NCBI GenBank assembly: GCA_023079485.1
Contig: CM041097.1
Location: forward strand, 14,913,561-14,977,560
Direction: 5' to 3'
Source of the DNA: Archilochus colubris
Taxonomy: Eukaryota; Chordata; Aves; Apodiformes; Trochilidae
Length of the DNA stretch: 64,000 nucleotides
Part shown: positions 24,005 through 34,999 of the stretch, one piece after another
Position numbering within the stretch: the stretch's first letter is position 1
Layout: each line of letters opens with the position of its first letter
The notes under the pieces: model-generated
Told to the model about the DNA's origin: nothing
Databases searched by the model: none
What the model saw: only the letters and a program-made list of their open reading frames with translations
Translations under genes and position numbers: made by a program

Positions 24005-24300
24005 GCAAGTCTGCCCCTTTTCACCTGAAACCCCAAATGTCTCACCTCTTATCCAGGCTTGTCTTCATCACCCTAATTTCACACACATCCACTGTCTTAG
24101 TGGAACTCTGCACTGTGTCTCCAACCATCTCTCCTGCTTACTGCTCTTTATTTATCTCCACACATTCCTTATCAGCCTCATTAGCAGCTCATTAGCTCCC
24201 AGCATCTCCCTGACTCCCTACTGCAACCTAAGCCCCTTCTCCCCTGCCCACCCACTCCTTGTGCTCTCTCTGCCCACTCCTTCCCTGTGCATCTTCACCC
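24005..24300 (+). repeat. pyrimidine-skewed stretch
   Basis: About 300 bases with a strong excess of C and T over A and G on the plus strand and frequent CTCC, CCTT and CCCAC words. It has no clear period. It lies just upstream of the CR1 copy at 24600. Cause unknown. Confidence 0.45.
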
Positions 24301-24599
24301 AGGCCACCCTGATGCCAATTGTGCCCATCCCAAGCTCTCATCTGACCCCAAGGAGGTATCTGGCCAAGTCAGTTGCTCATGTGGTGGAATAATGGCAAAG
24401 ACTTCAGGCCAAGGCCCTTTCTGAAATGGGAAGCAATCAGAACTGGGAATGGAGACAACCAAACTCTGCAGCAGATGATGGAATTTTCCCCCATCATCAC
24501 CACCTGGTGTAGTTTTCCTCCCTGTCATGCCCCAAACAGCAGCAGCGTGGGCCCCTAAGAACAAAAACTGGGTAGAGAAGAACCCAATGAACTCCTCCA

Positions 24600-25170
24600 T
24601 TACAGGCTTGGTGAGGAGTGTCTGGAGAGCTGCCCAGCAGAGAAGGACCTGGGGGTGTTGATCAGCTGAACATGAGCTGGCAGTGCCCAGGTGGCCAAGA
24701 TGGGCAACTCCAGTATGAGAAGGACATCGAGGTGCTGGAGAGGGTGGGAGAAGGGCAACCAAGCTGCTGAGGGGTCTGGAGAACAGCTTGTGAGGAGAGG
24801 CTGAGGGAACTGGGGCTGTTCAGCCCCAGGAGACTGAGACCTCATTGCTCTCTACAACTCCACAAAGGAGGTGGCAGTGAGACAGATGTTGGCCCCTTCT
24901 CCTCGGTGAACAACTGATAGGATGAGAGGAAATGGGGTAAAGCTCCACTAGGTTATCAATCAGGAAAAACTTCACAGAAAGTAGTGAGGCATTGGAACAG
25001 GCTGCCCAGGGAGGTGGTGGGGGCACTATCCCTGGAGGTGTTCAAAAGACAGGTGGATGAAGAGCTACAGTGGATGGTTCAGTGGTTAGGGGTTGTAGGG
25101 TTGTGGGGAGGGCTGGACTCGATGATCTTAGAGGTCTGTTCCAAGGCTGATGGTTCTGTGATTCTGTGAC
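24600..25170 (+). mobile_element. CR1 LINE, end of ORF2 plus 3' region, degenerate
   Basis: This is the longest CR1 copy here. Its first part matches the C-terminal end of CR1 ORF2: translated in patches it gives LGEECLESCPAEKDLGVL, a familiar CR1 segment, followed by frameshifts and stops. Then come the 3' blocks CTCTCTACAACTCCACAAAGG, AGGCATTGGAACAGGCTGCCC, GGCTGGACTCGATGATCTTAG and a terminal TTCTGTGATTCTGTGA at about 25153-25168. It is 5' truncated and non-functional. Its terminal units read TTCTGTGA rather than TTCTATGA, marking a different subfamily or older age than the copy at 4379. It ends about 40 bases before the CpG island. Confidence 0.93.
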
Positions 25171-25204
25171 ATTGTGCAGAGTTCTTCACCATGCAGCCAG
25201 CAAA

Positions 25205-25920
25205 ACCCTGCCCTGCGTGAAGCGTTCCACAGCAGCACGCGAGTTATGTGTTATCCCGAGCCAAAACACGAAAGAAGAGGATGGCTTCTACCCATTGCTT
25301 AGATGCCACATTTAAAATGAACAAGGGAGCAAAGCTACCGGCAGCTCAGCCCCGAGCGGGACCTGCTGGGGCAGGGGGACACAGGAGAAGCCGCTCTCCC
25401 CCTGCAAACCCCGGGCTGCGGCTTGAGGCGGGGTGGGGGCTGCGGGCCCCGGGCTGCTCCGCCCCTGGGGATAAGGAATATTTCTGGCACGTTGGGCTGG
25501 CACTTTCCCCGGAGGGGAGGGAGGGGGAGCAGGCACTGCTCCTCAGCACTTTCGAGACAAAGCGATTTTACTAAAAAAGGCACTTGGAGCACTCCAGGGC
25601 TGCGGAGGCCGCGCCGGTTCTCGCTGCCTGGCAGGAGGAAAATGGCGGCAGAGCCCCTCCTGCGCCTCAGCGTTGGCCCGGGGGTGTGGGGCAGAGTGGG
25701 GAGAGACAAACTCGAAGCTAACCCCGGGGTTTGGTGGCTGGGCCCGCCGAAGAGCAGCAGGAGCTGGGGGAAATCGCCTCCTCTGCTTCTTTCCCCTTCC
25801 CCCTCCCCTCACTGCTTCACCAGCCCGGATAGTTTTGGGGGTTTGAAGCATCGCTCCTCGGCTGACACCCACCCGCCGGCTCTCGCTGCCTGGGGAGCAG
25901 CACCCTCCGAAAACAAGTGG
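25205..25920 (+). promoter_or_regulatory. CpG island, probable promoter
   Basis: About 700 bases with dense CpG pairs (roughly 40-45 by eye) and high GC, in contrast with the AT-rich, CpG-poor flanks. GC-box-like words (for example CTCCGCCCC at 25459) and an AAAATGGCGGC at 25639-25649, a close match to the YY1 site that typically sits just downstream of vertebrate start sites on the transcribed strand, suggest plus-strand transcription starting near 25.55-25.62 kb. The ATG inside that site lies in a strong initiation context (A at -3, G at +4) and opens 101 codons to 25947, beginning MAAEPLLRLSVG, which I do not recognise. No convincing splice donor was seen directly downstream. It could be a lncRNA promoter, an alternative first exon, or an orphan island. 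Confidence 0.75.
25639..25649 (+). promoter_or_regulatory. YY1-type site
   Basis: AAAATGGCGGC matches the known YY1 consensus AANATGGCGGC. In promoters such sites usually lie a few tens of bases downstream of the start site and in the sense orientation, which is the orientation argument for the CpG island. Confidence 0.6.
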
Positions 25921-25947
25921 TGTACATGGAAAATACCATCGAATTAA

Positions 25948-28726
25948 AACATTTCCCTTTATAGCCGTGCAGCAGACAGCGTCTCCAGCTCACTGTAAAG
26001 CACGCTTGCTTTTTTCTTCCTGTCCCTTCAGTGCAACTTGACATGTTTTACGGTGGTTTTGTTTTTTTTTTTCAATTCATACGCGGGTTTATTTTATGTC
26101 ACTGAGCACTGGCAAGGGCAGGGAGGCTTTTAAATCACAGGGATCTGAATTCTAGAAATAACAAGCTACAAAGCTCCGTGATTTAATGTGGAGGGCGCGA
26201 TAATCTGCAAAAACAAGTACTGTGTGTTCTTCAGGAGATGGTTTGGATAACAGTGACATAACCCCAGTACCCGGTCGCGGTCCAATTCAATCAGCAAACA
26301 TGTCTCAGGAGCAGAACCATCTAACTCAGGAAAAGAAACAGAAGTACCCTCACCACCAGTAGGAGAAATTAATGCATTCCACTTGGACAAAGATTAATTA
26401 TTATGAATCACTCCAAAAATACATTTACCCCAAGTGGGAGTACACTCTCTTCTATTCATCAAGTTGCTTTCAAATAATCATTAAACATCTGAAGACAGAA
26501 GACAATTTTGTTCACCCAAAATAAACACTGCTAAAAGTTACAAAATGAAGACTACCTTTTTTTTTTTTTTTTTCTTCACGTCTGGAGGATTTTAACCAAG
26601 AGTAGCTGCCCAAATTGGCACAGACAGAACAACATCTGCTACAAGAAATGTGTATAGGTGCAGAGGACTCTCTTAAGTCAGCGTAATTTTTCATGTTAGT
26701 CTTCCTGTCAGTGTTGATTTTTCCATATAATTTTACCCTAAGTTCACCAAATTAGATTTTTATTTGCTGCTAATTTTGTCCTGTTAATGGCATCTCAAAG
26801 GGTCATGGAGAAGATTTACAGTTCCAAGTCACCTCAGCTGCATGTTTTGGGGAAAAAAAATGACCATGGAAGAGCTCATGTAGCCGTCTCCCTTTGCACA
26901 AGGCTTCTCCTCATAAAAATGCTTCAGAAGGACGATAATTTCTTTTTTTTTTGGTGTGATAAGTATGTGCTCAGACAGAGTGGGTTAACAGCAGGCTTGG
27001 CTCCCTTGTACCAACATTCATTTACATTTGATTTGCCATGTGTCTCTGGATAGCCCATGGTAGAGCATTGCTTTGAGTAAGGCAATGTACAAGAAAAGAA
27101 CTTGGTCAAAATAAAATTATTTTGTCATTTACAAGGAAGAAAGAAAAAGTGCAAAATTAAAGGACAGCAGGAAGCAACTATGTTGCCAACTGGAGAATAT
27201 TATTTTTTTATTAAATTCATGTAAACAGAAAGTTTCTGCTGTGAAACATTCCCCAAACCATCACTCCATATTCATGGTTCAGCACTCCTGGTGGGATAGG
27301 AATGAGAAACTTCTTCCCATTTGTTTTGCAGGGCCAGGGTGAGGCACAAAGCAGGAAAATACCATTTATTATTTAATCAGCAGAAGCTCACGTGGTGTGG
27401 AAGTTGACTTCATAGCTACCTTTATCTGGTAGAGTAAGAGATGGCCTTCTAGTTACAGCATTTTTAACAGTCTTTATCTTTTCAAGTATAAAAGACTTCT
27501 CTAACTTAAAGCTCATGCTTTCATCCAGTCCAAGCAGTGCTGATAGGCAGTGCTTCCACTGACCCATTTTTCCATTTCAAAATAATGTTCTACCCAAACA
27601 TACTTTGTTTGACACCAATAAATCAGGGCAGCTCCTATAATCAGACCCAAGACTGAACTAGACCATTTTTAATTTTTTTTTTCTTTTAAGCCTATAAAAT
27701 TTGGTGACTTTTCAAAGAAAAGTGGCATGGTCCAGTACTCCCTGTTCCTGGCAGCAGCTCAGAAGTGCTCTGAGAAATGCATCTTTTGCGGCAGTTCTGA
27801 CCCAAATGAAATCAAGAGACCTTGGAATCTCATGGGAGATGGATTTTTGTGAGTTTTCCAATTTAAACAGGTGGAGATAGAGCAAGATAAGTGCCTGAAA
27901 AAGATCTGCAACATGAGGAAGGTTCATCTACAACTAGAAATATCTGCCTTTGGTTTTATGGCCTTTTTTCTTGAGATATTGTCCAAAGGCCTTTGATTAA
28001 TGGTGGAGGGAGTTATGTAAATGAATGAATGGGGAAAATATATGTAGTAGGGAGAAACCTTCATTCTTAACTCTGACAAATGCTAGTGGTTCCAAAGGAA
28101 AGATATTTTAAATGGCCAGTTAGTGTCTCAGGGTGGGTTTGAAATGACAGGGAGCAATTCTGATGCTGTTCTTCCCAGGCAAAGCAATGATAAAAAAATA
28201 AATAATGCAATGCTTGCTATTTTTATTTAGATATTTCAGATGTGTTGCTTTAAATCAGCTCTTAAGTTCTTCTGCCATATTCACATGGCAAACAGAAAAC
28301 AGGCAACGTTTTTATCTTCAGAACAACCTTCTTAAGTCACACCACAGTTTGTTTTATGACCAATACACTCTGTATTTTAGCTCCCATTTCTTCATTACCA
28401 CCTCAACATTAGCAAGTGTTGCTAAGTAACATCCTACAGGCCCTTATAATTTTGCTACATGACTGCACTATAACCACCCATTAATACCTCACAAAGGCTG
28501 TAACTATTAGCAATAACCACAATATTACTTTAAGGGAAACCACAGTACTTTCTCATTAATAGCTCTATATACCTGTGAATTGCACCAGTCATCTGGATAA
28601 TTCACTGTTGGAGGCTGAGATAAAAAAAAAATTCTCTGGTGGATTTACAGAAATATTAACACTTCTCTCATGTAATGGATGTGTGTGATGAGTTTAGCTG
28701 TGACTCCTTTCCCTTGCATATTAAAT
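25948..28726. other. gene-free AT-rich stretch
   Basis: CpG density drops sharply after about 25.95 kb. A T run of 17 lies at 26557-26573 and shorter T runs at about 26061 and 26942. No gene, RNA or classifiable repeat was recognised. Confidence 0.6.
26557..26573. repeat. poly-T run (17 bases)
   Basis: Seventeen consecutive T, with no reverse-strand polyadenylation signal at retrocopy spacing. Confidence 0.75.
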
Positions 28727-28799
28727 AGCCAGTGCAGGGGTTTGCATGGCCACTGGCTGGATACCTCCGATGCAGGTGACATGTTCACTGTCACCTGCA
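28727..28799. repeat. two adjacent perfect inverted repeats
   Basis: First: AGCCAGTG at 28727-28734 pairs with CACTGGCT at 28751-28758 across 16 bases. Second: TGCAGGTGACA at 28771-28781 pairs with TGTCACCTGCA at 28789-28799 across a 7-base loop, an 11-base perfect stem. The second repeat presents CAGGTG/CACCTG E-boxes in mirrored orientation, the type bound by ZEB, SNAIL and some bHLH factors, with the AGGTGACA arms also resembling T-box half-sites. It may be a protein-binding palindrome or an RNA stem pair if transcribed. Confidence 0.75.
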
Positions 28800-29569
28800 G
28801 AAACTGGGTGTCCTAGAAGGTCCAACAGCAACCAGGAAGCCACTTACCTGAAGACAGATACCAAGAAATACTTTCGCTTCAGTTCCACCTGAAATGATTC
28901 ACTGATCATAACCAGCAAGGACAGGATGAAAATCCATGGCTCAAACAGGAGATGATGCTGATGCTGGAGTGGGGTAAAGTGAGACATTTATGAGTTTAAT
29001 CCCAACACACACGGCGTTCAGAGGGAGGAAGTCAGACATATAATTACCCCGAAAAAAAAAGAATCATTTTTCATCCTTTTCATTCTGTGGTACAAAAATT
29101 AGAGGAAAAACAAATACCTTTAATAATTTCAAAACGCTGCACTTTGTCATCAATCTCAATTTGGAGTAATGAGACTCACAGGAAGTTCAAAAGCTGCAGT
29201 GGGACACAAAGGGGCTTCAGGGACGTCGGGCATTTCAGAAATGTGGTTCAAATTGTGCCAGATAATGTCTGCCTCAGCCCTGACTATATTTTACTGTTAA
29301 GCCTGTTCTAAAGGGGGGCCATATGTATGCATGAGCATATTTACACATACAGATGTATATATGGAACGTGCACAGGTGTGCTTGCTGCTGCACAAATGGA
29401 CCTGATGTCAAAGGGAACAGAAGTTCTTCAATAGCTATATAAAGGCTTAATTTTATACCTAGGGTTTTCCCTGCTTTGTTTGGTTGCAAGCCTAGTATTT
29501 AAATTACATAATTAAGGTTTCCTTTCAAGGAGCAGACTAGTTGGCCATGTTCAAGAAAGTAATGAAAGC

Positions 29570-30260
29570 CAGAATAAATCTTTCTATTGGAATAACTATA
29601 TGATAGTAAACCCATGGTTTATCTTATCCTCACCATGTACTTTAGTTTCTTCAAATGTATCTTTGTAGCGACCGAACCAGCTATAAATTAGTCATGCTGA
29701 TATTACAGCTGAATTTAATTTCAAAGTCTCTCAGCAAGTTGTTAAGGGTTTCTTGCCTAGGTCACTCTTAAGGAAATTTGAAATTTCTAGTGTGATTTAT
29801 GAATATTGCTATGTTACTACAGAATAAAAGGCTATGGGGAATACAAGCACACAGACCTCTGTTTAATTCTGTTCCAATAAAAATTTCATTTTTTATAACA
29901 AAGTAAACATGCACATCAATGCTTAATGATTCTGTTGTTTTATTTCATAATTTATAATTTGCCGTTAAACATCCAAGCCAAGTGAAATCTGGGACCCTGC
30001 TCATTTTTGTTGAAACATAATTAGTTAGCAATTAGACCTATTCTGCAGAGGTGGTTTCCTTGAATAGCATAATAATGCAATGTAAGAGAAGAAAGCCCAG
30101 GAACAAAAGGCCTGGCTTCTCCTTTTCCCATTAGCCCTATTAGAGGTCTTTCCCTAGGAAAATTAATTTGATTCTATGATTATTAGCCAAGTTTTCAATG
30201 TAAACATTTTTTTCCTAGTGTTTACTCAACTGTCTAAGGCATAATTAGTTTCATAAAATT
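29570..30260. promoter_or_regulatory. possible long conserved noncoding block
   Basis: Nearly 700 bases of AT-rich unique sequence without long homopolymers. It carries many TAAT, ATTA and ATTAG cores (for example near 29940-29960, 30018-30034 and 30160-30185), TTTATGAATATTGC, and scattered retained CpG pairs. This texture is typical of constrained vertebrate enhancers near developmental genes. The call is by eye and needs an alignment. Confidence 0.28.
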
Positions 30261-30575
30261 ACCATACCATCAGTGTTCCATTTTAGGGGAGCTGTTACCT
30301 CCAGACAAGTTGAATGGACAAAGTTTTCTGTTCCTCTCATCACGTAGCCTGTCCCCGTGTTTTGGGAAGCAGTCCCATCACTACTAAAACCTTTCAGCTA
30401 GTGGAATGGCAAATGGCCAGTAATGAGGAGAAGAGGTTAAGAGAGTTAAAACTTTGTCCATTTTTCCTAATTCACGAGCTTAGTGCAACTCCAGACTTGT
30501 ATTAATCACCTATTGAAGCTCCAGCTCAGGATCTGGCTGCTGCTGCCCTTAAGCACTGTGTCCTGCTGGCTTTTC

Positions 30576-30720
30576 ATAGAATCATAGACTTGTTTGGTCA
30601 GAAAAGACCTCCAAGATCCTTGTATACACTGATTAACTTAATTCTCCATGAAAATTACATGTCCCTCACACTACTGAATGAGAAACCTTCTATATAGTTT
30701 CTAAATAGTTTTAGGGGCAC
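30576..30720 (-). mobile_element. old CR1 LINE 3' end, minus strand
   Basis: CATAGAATCATAGACTTG at the left edge is the reverse complement of the CR1 terminal units. It is followed by AGAAAAGACCTCCAAGATCC, the reverse of the usual GGATCTTGGAGGTCTTTTC block, and then by more diverged sequence including CATGTCCCTCACACTAC. It is strongly decayed toward the right edge, so the right boundary is approximate. Confidence 0.75.
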
Positions 30721-30739
30721 ATACATTAATTTCTCTGTA

Positions 30740-30950
30740 CTGTTGGCATCACTGGGAGGCAGTAACCCCCAGGCTTTACCTGGTTTGTGTGACCTTAGGT
30801 GAGGAGTCACTTAATCTCTCTTTTTCTCCCTGTTTTCCTGGCTATAAACATAGGATAATGTTGGCTCACCTCACCTGCTGCATAAAGTAATATTCAACAC
30901 AAAGAGCTGGTGTGAGATTAATATTTCTAAAGTATTCAGCTGCTGAAAAA
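30740..30950 (+). mobile_element. MIR-type ancient SINE
   Basis: The stretch follows the MIR core in order: TTTGTGTGACCTTAGGTGAGG, GTCACTTAATCTCTC, a CCTGTTTTCCTGGCTATAAA region in the place of the CAGTTTCCTCATCTGTAAAA block, then ATAGGATAATGTTGGCTCACC and TGGTGTGAGATTAAT followed by TAAAGTATTCAG. The spacing agrees with the family and divergence is high, as expected for a MIR in a bird. It lies directly after the decayed CR1 at 30576-30720. Confidence 0.72.
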
Positions 30951-31511
30951 ATCGTGTCAGTCCAAAGCTTACTCTAGTGTAATTATGATATACAATAGAA
31001 ATCAGGCAGCGAGGCATAAATTCCTGTGCCAGCCTTTATCTCTGCTGCCTGACTTCACGTGGACATGGCCAGTGGTAAAAGGGACTGAAAATTAAAGTGT
31101 CCTTGAAAGTAGACTAGGAACTTTCAGCCAATGGGGAACATCCATCAGTGCCTGTCTGGGGCTACTGCCATTTTTTAACCACTTAGCTCTGTCTGATTTA
31201 GTTGCTTCATGTGCCAAAATCCACCATTCTTTCTGGTAGGGGATGAAGCAACAGGTTTGAGAAGAGGATAGTGGTAGGTCAGGGTTTGAGGAGACCATTC
31301 AGGGACTGACTCATGATGTCTGTCAAAGCCACACACCTGATGCTGATGGCAGAGCAGGAGGTGACAACAATCCTGCCATCCCTGCACACCCTCATCCTGT
31401 GTCTGCCATGGCAACCCAATGATCTGCATTGTGACCCACTTGCTACTGAATTTAAATACATAACTATTCTTTTTGGCTGGGAAGTCCCAGAAAAAGGGAA
31501 GCTCTTCCATC

Positions 31512-31528
31512 TTTTTTTTTTTTTTTTT
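31512..31528. repeat. poly-T run (17 bases)
   Basis: Seventeen consecutive T inside unique sequence. Confidence 0.75.
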
Positions 31529-32218
31529 CCAATCTCAAAAAGAAGTGTTAATCCAATTCTCTGAGGTTCCCACTACATGGCTGATATCAAAGCCATGTAC
31601 AAATCTTATGCAGTATCATCTTTTGCCACGGAGCAGAAGAAGCAGAGAGATTTCATGTACTCCTAAGGGAGCAGAAAACTATTTCTTCTTTAAAACTATG
31701 AAGTTATCACAAAGGGCTGAAGTTTTAGAATGAATAAAAATGCACTTATATGAAATACCTGCTGCCTGAATCGCTTCCCTCTCTCTTCTGCCTCTCTTCA
31801 GCTGTAACTTTCTTCCACCTGCAAAATGCTCTGCACATTTTGGGCACTTTCAGGAACAAGGAACAGCCTTTCAGGCTCAGCTGGTCCAAGGCATCTCTGA
31901 AAAATAAGTCACTGTACTCTCACTGTTCAGCACAAAGTGGAACAGTGGGTGAAGCAAGCATTTTTTTTTTTTTATTTCTGAAATCCACAGTTTCCCAGGG
32001 AATTCCTCCAGATTTCTCAGCATCCACCAAGCAATGTCAAGGTGCACCTGTAGTGTAGCCTATCAACCAAACATGTGTCTTTGCTGCCCTTCAGGTTTGT
32101 ATACCTTAGACTAGAGGGCAAAATCACACAGCTCCTTTGACTAAAGCATGGGTCAGTTTGATTGCATGCTATTTTATTATGTAGATGAAAACCATCAGCT
32201 GCTAACTTTCTTTAAAAT

Positions 32219-32281
32219 TAACAAAACAACAAAAAAGAACCAAACAACAAAAACGCAACAGAAAAAAACCCAAACAAACCA
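32219..32281. repeat. A/C-rich low-complexity tract
   Basis: Alternating A runs and short C blocks (AACAACAAAAAAGAACC, AAAAAAACCCAAAC). It is the reverse-strand form of the T/G tract class seen at 6281 and 17011. Confidence 0.7.
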
Positions 32282-33183
32282 GCAGTCTGCAGATAAAAGG
32301 CCCTAAAGTTCCAGAAAATGTCAACTCCAAGAAATGTGGTGGGTGTGAAAACCACAAATTAAGCTTTACATTCATATGGAACATCTATGTTCCTCCTGAA
32401 CAATGCTCAATGGTGAGATCCAGGAACCTTGTGAGCACTGCCTCCCACTGCAGAATGCTTCCCATTCCTGGGGCTGGGAACCCCTTCCCACGGATGTCCC
32501 TTCCCATGGGCACCCCTGGAAAGCCAAGGTCTGCTCTGCATGGCACCAGGAGGACTTTTCCTTCCTCTTTGCAGAGGATGGAAGAGATCCTGGCTCCCAA
32601 ACCTGGGGATACACTTCAAGGCAGGTGGGATGAGGTCCCAGCTGTGGAAGCCATTGCCTTGCTGCAGATCTGCTCAAGGACTGGGTTTACCTCTTTAGCT
32701 TCAGCCCAGAGCACACAGGACTCACCCAGCACAAAGGGCCAGACAATAATTAATCCCTGTTTCTCATAATAAGTCAGGAGAGGAGGGAAAATGTCAGCTA
32801 TGCTGCAGCTATTTGCATAATACCACTCAGTAAATTTGACTGAAATTTTACTCCATTTCCAGATTTAAAAAAATATATATATATAAAAATTTCAGCAAAG
32901 CCATCTCCAAAATTTAACAAACATTGATTTTTTTTTTTTTCCAAAAAGACTTTTGATAAAATTAGGGAACAGAGTAAAAAGTCTGTTTAGCATGGACATC
33001 CTCATCTCTGCAAGGTCTCTCTAGCAGCAAAAGGTGTTCCAGAGGTTGCAATGCACAGAATGCTCTAAGGGGAAAAAGTACTTTTGAACAGGCTGTTGTT
33101 TTAATAAATACAGTCAAAGCAGTAGAAACTATTTAAAAATAAAGGCTTTATTACTATTTCATTTTATGCAGTTGCTGTTAGGC

Positions 33184-33200
33184 CTCACTGAATCAGTGAG
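33184..33200. repeat. small perfect hairpin
   Basis: CTCACTG and CAGTGAG are complementary across AAT, a 7-base stem with a 3-base loop. Short enough to be chance. Confidence 0.5.
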
Positions 33201-34768
33201 TGGAAATGAAAATTATTATATAAACCTACTTTTTCTATGTTCTGTGCTGTTTTGGAAGTTAGCCTAGGTGCCATTACATCTTGTAGAGGTGACAACTGTG
33301 TATTAGGATTTAAAATCTTGAATTCTTTCAGAGGAGATTATAAAACTCACTTGCACCACCATATTTTTGAAAACCCAATTGCTTGCCCACCTTCTTGATC
33401 TTCTCAGAGGGGCTGCATGGGAAGCACACTTAAGTCTTTCAGCTGGGATTCAGGCAGTGAGAAGGAGCTACTGAATTGCTGGCAACATGAGCTAATGTTG
33501 AACTAATTTGAACTTCATGCAAATTTTTTGCTTTTGCCAGAATTGCTGGTTGGGGTGAACTTGTAGTAACAGGCTTGTCAGAGACCTGCCAGGGGAGTCT
33601 CTGTCAGGCTGTGAGCTGCAGCTGGAGCTGCCTTCTCTCATGTTTCCTCTGAAGTCAGGACACCCTTGCCCAGCTCAGCTGTAAAGTTTCATCTGGGAGG
33701 AGGCAGAGAGGAAGCCAAGAGCCCCAAAGCAGCTCGATGTCAGGGTCATACCAGAGCAAAATTAAGCCTTAAGTCAAACTGCAGAAGTGAAATGTTAAAG
33801 AGGTCCAGCCTGGGTCTAAGCCCATCTCATCTGAGCTGATGAAACTGTGGACTCAGGAGACATGAAAGCATGCAGTTTGCTCATTTTAATGACTGTCTGG
33901 GATGCCCAGAGCCAGAAAGACATCTCCACCCCTGGATGAGAAGACATAGCTCCTTCATGGACCCCCACACATGGAGATCAGCTCCTGCCAGACAGCAGCT
34001 CAGTCCATTCCTCCATCACAGTCATATGGCCACAGTCAGAGCAGCTGGACAAGTTTTTCAGGGAGAAATGATACCTTAAACCCTTTAAAAACCAAAGAAA
34101 AGCCCAATTGGGCAAGGTTCATCAGCTACACAATTAGGTCCAGCAAAGCACATCCCAGTTCTCACAAGCTGTCTCAGCAAACAGGGTATTTGGGTTTGTC
34201 TGACTGTCAGCTCTCCCAAGTAAAGAAGTTGCTGTTGTTCCCTTAACAAAGAGCTTCCCAGCTCACTGTCAGGAAGATGTCCCTGATATTGTGCCAAGGG
34301 TTGGATAACAAATGGCCAATAAAACAAATAAAAAGATCAGGCCAGAAAGGAGAGAGGAAATACTTAAAAGGAGGAAAGGAACAAATGAGTCTTCAGAGAA
34401 TATGAGCTACAGAGAATGCGCTGAGTTTGTGTCTGGTACATTTTGCTTCATTTCCAGTAATCCATGCCCTGGGTGATTTCTACAAACAGATAGGTTGATC
34501 ATTTACAAAACTCACAATAGTGGAGCCATTGCAGCCAAATAAAAAGTGGGTTCACGACGAGTGGAGAAAAAAATACAATATTCCTAAGTTTTGACAATCA
34601 AAATAGATCGTCGCTGCGCCAGCACGTAGATTTTTCCCCTTCCAACTTAGGCTGAAAAAAGCAAATCAGATTATTTCCTCTGTCCCTGATCTCTTTGTCC
34701 TGAGGATTCCCTCCACCACCACTACCCTGCACTGGATGGTCCACAGACCTCAGCCAGCACCTTTGAGT

Positions 34769-34804
34769 CAAGGTCCACATTTCCTTCAAGGTCCACATTT
34801 CCTT
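34769..34804. repeat. 18-base perfect tandem duplication
   Basis: CAAGGTCCACATTTCCTT occurs twice with no intervening base. A recent slippage or duplication event, likely to vary in copy number between individuals. Confidence 0.9.
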
Positions 34805-34852
34805 TAGGTGATGAACAATATTTAGTGTGTGGACAGAACTGGCCACACCTCC

Positions 34853-34867
34853 AAAAAAAAAAAAAAA
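34853..34867. repeat. poly-A run (15 bases)
   Basis: Fifteen consecutive A with no AATAAA at tail spacing. Confidence 0.75.
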
Positions 34868-34999
34868 GGCAGATGGTGGGAAGGCAGTGAGCCTTTCAGT
34901 GTGCCCAGCACATGGCCTTCCAGTGAGACAGTGCCATGGCTGCTGGCCAGCACCTTGACCAGACAGTCCAGGCTTGACCCTAGTAGGGATTTTGGGAGA

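Larger units (their letters stand above)
21310..24599. other. gene-free stretch
   Basis: No gene is recognised. It contains a short possible ancient amniote repeat fragment at 22036-22067 and a 300-base plus-strand pyrimidine-rich stretch at about 24005-24300. Open frames are below 80 codons except a 155-codon minus frame running across the start of the CR1 copy, which is not credible as a gene. Confidence 0.65.

Noticed and set aside
24295..24762. 155-codon minus-strand frame
   Set aside because: It crosses from the pyrimidine-skewed stretch into the antisense of the CR1 element, so it is a by-product of the repeat.
25423..25947. 174-codon frame through the CpG island
   Set aside because: Its apparent start is TTG. 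Only the internal ATG at 25642 is plausible. High GC lowers stop frequency, so several frames are open here on both strands.
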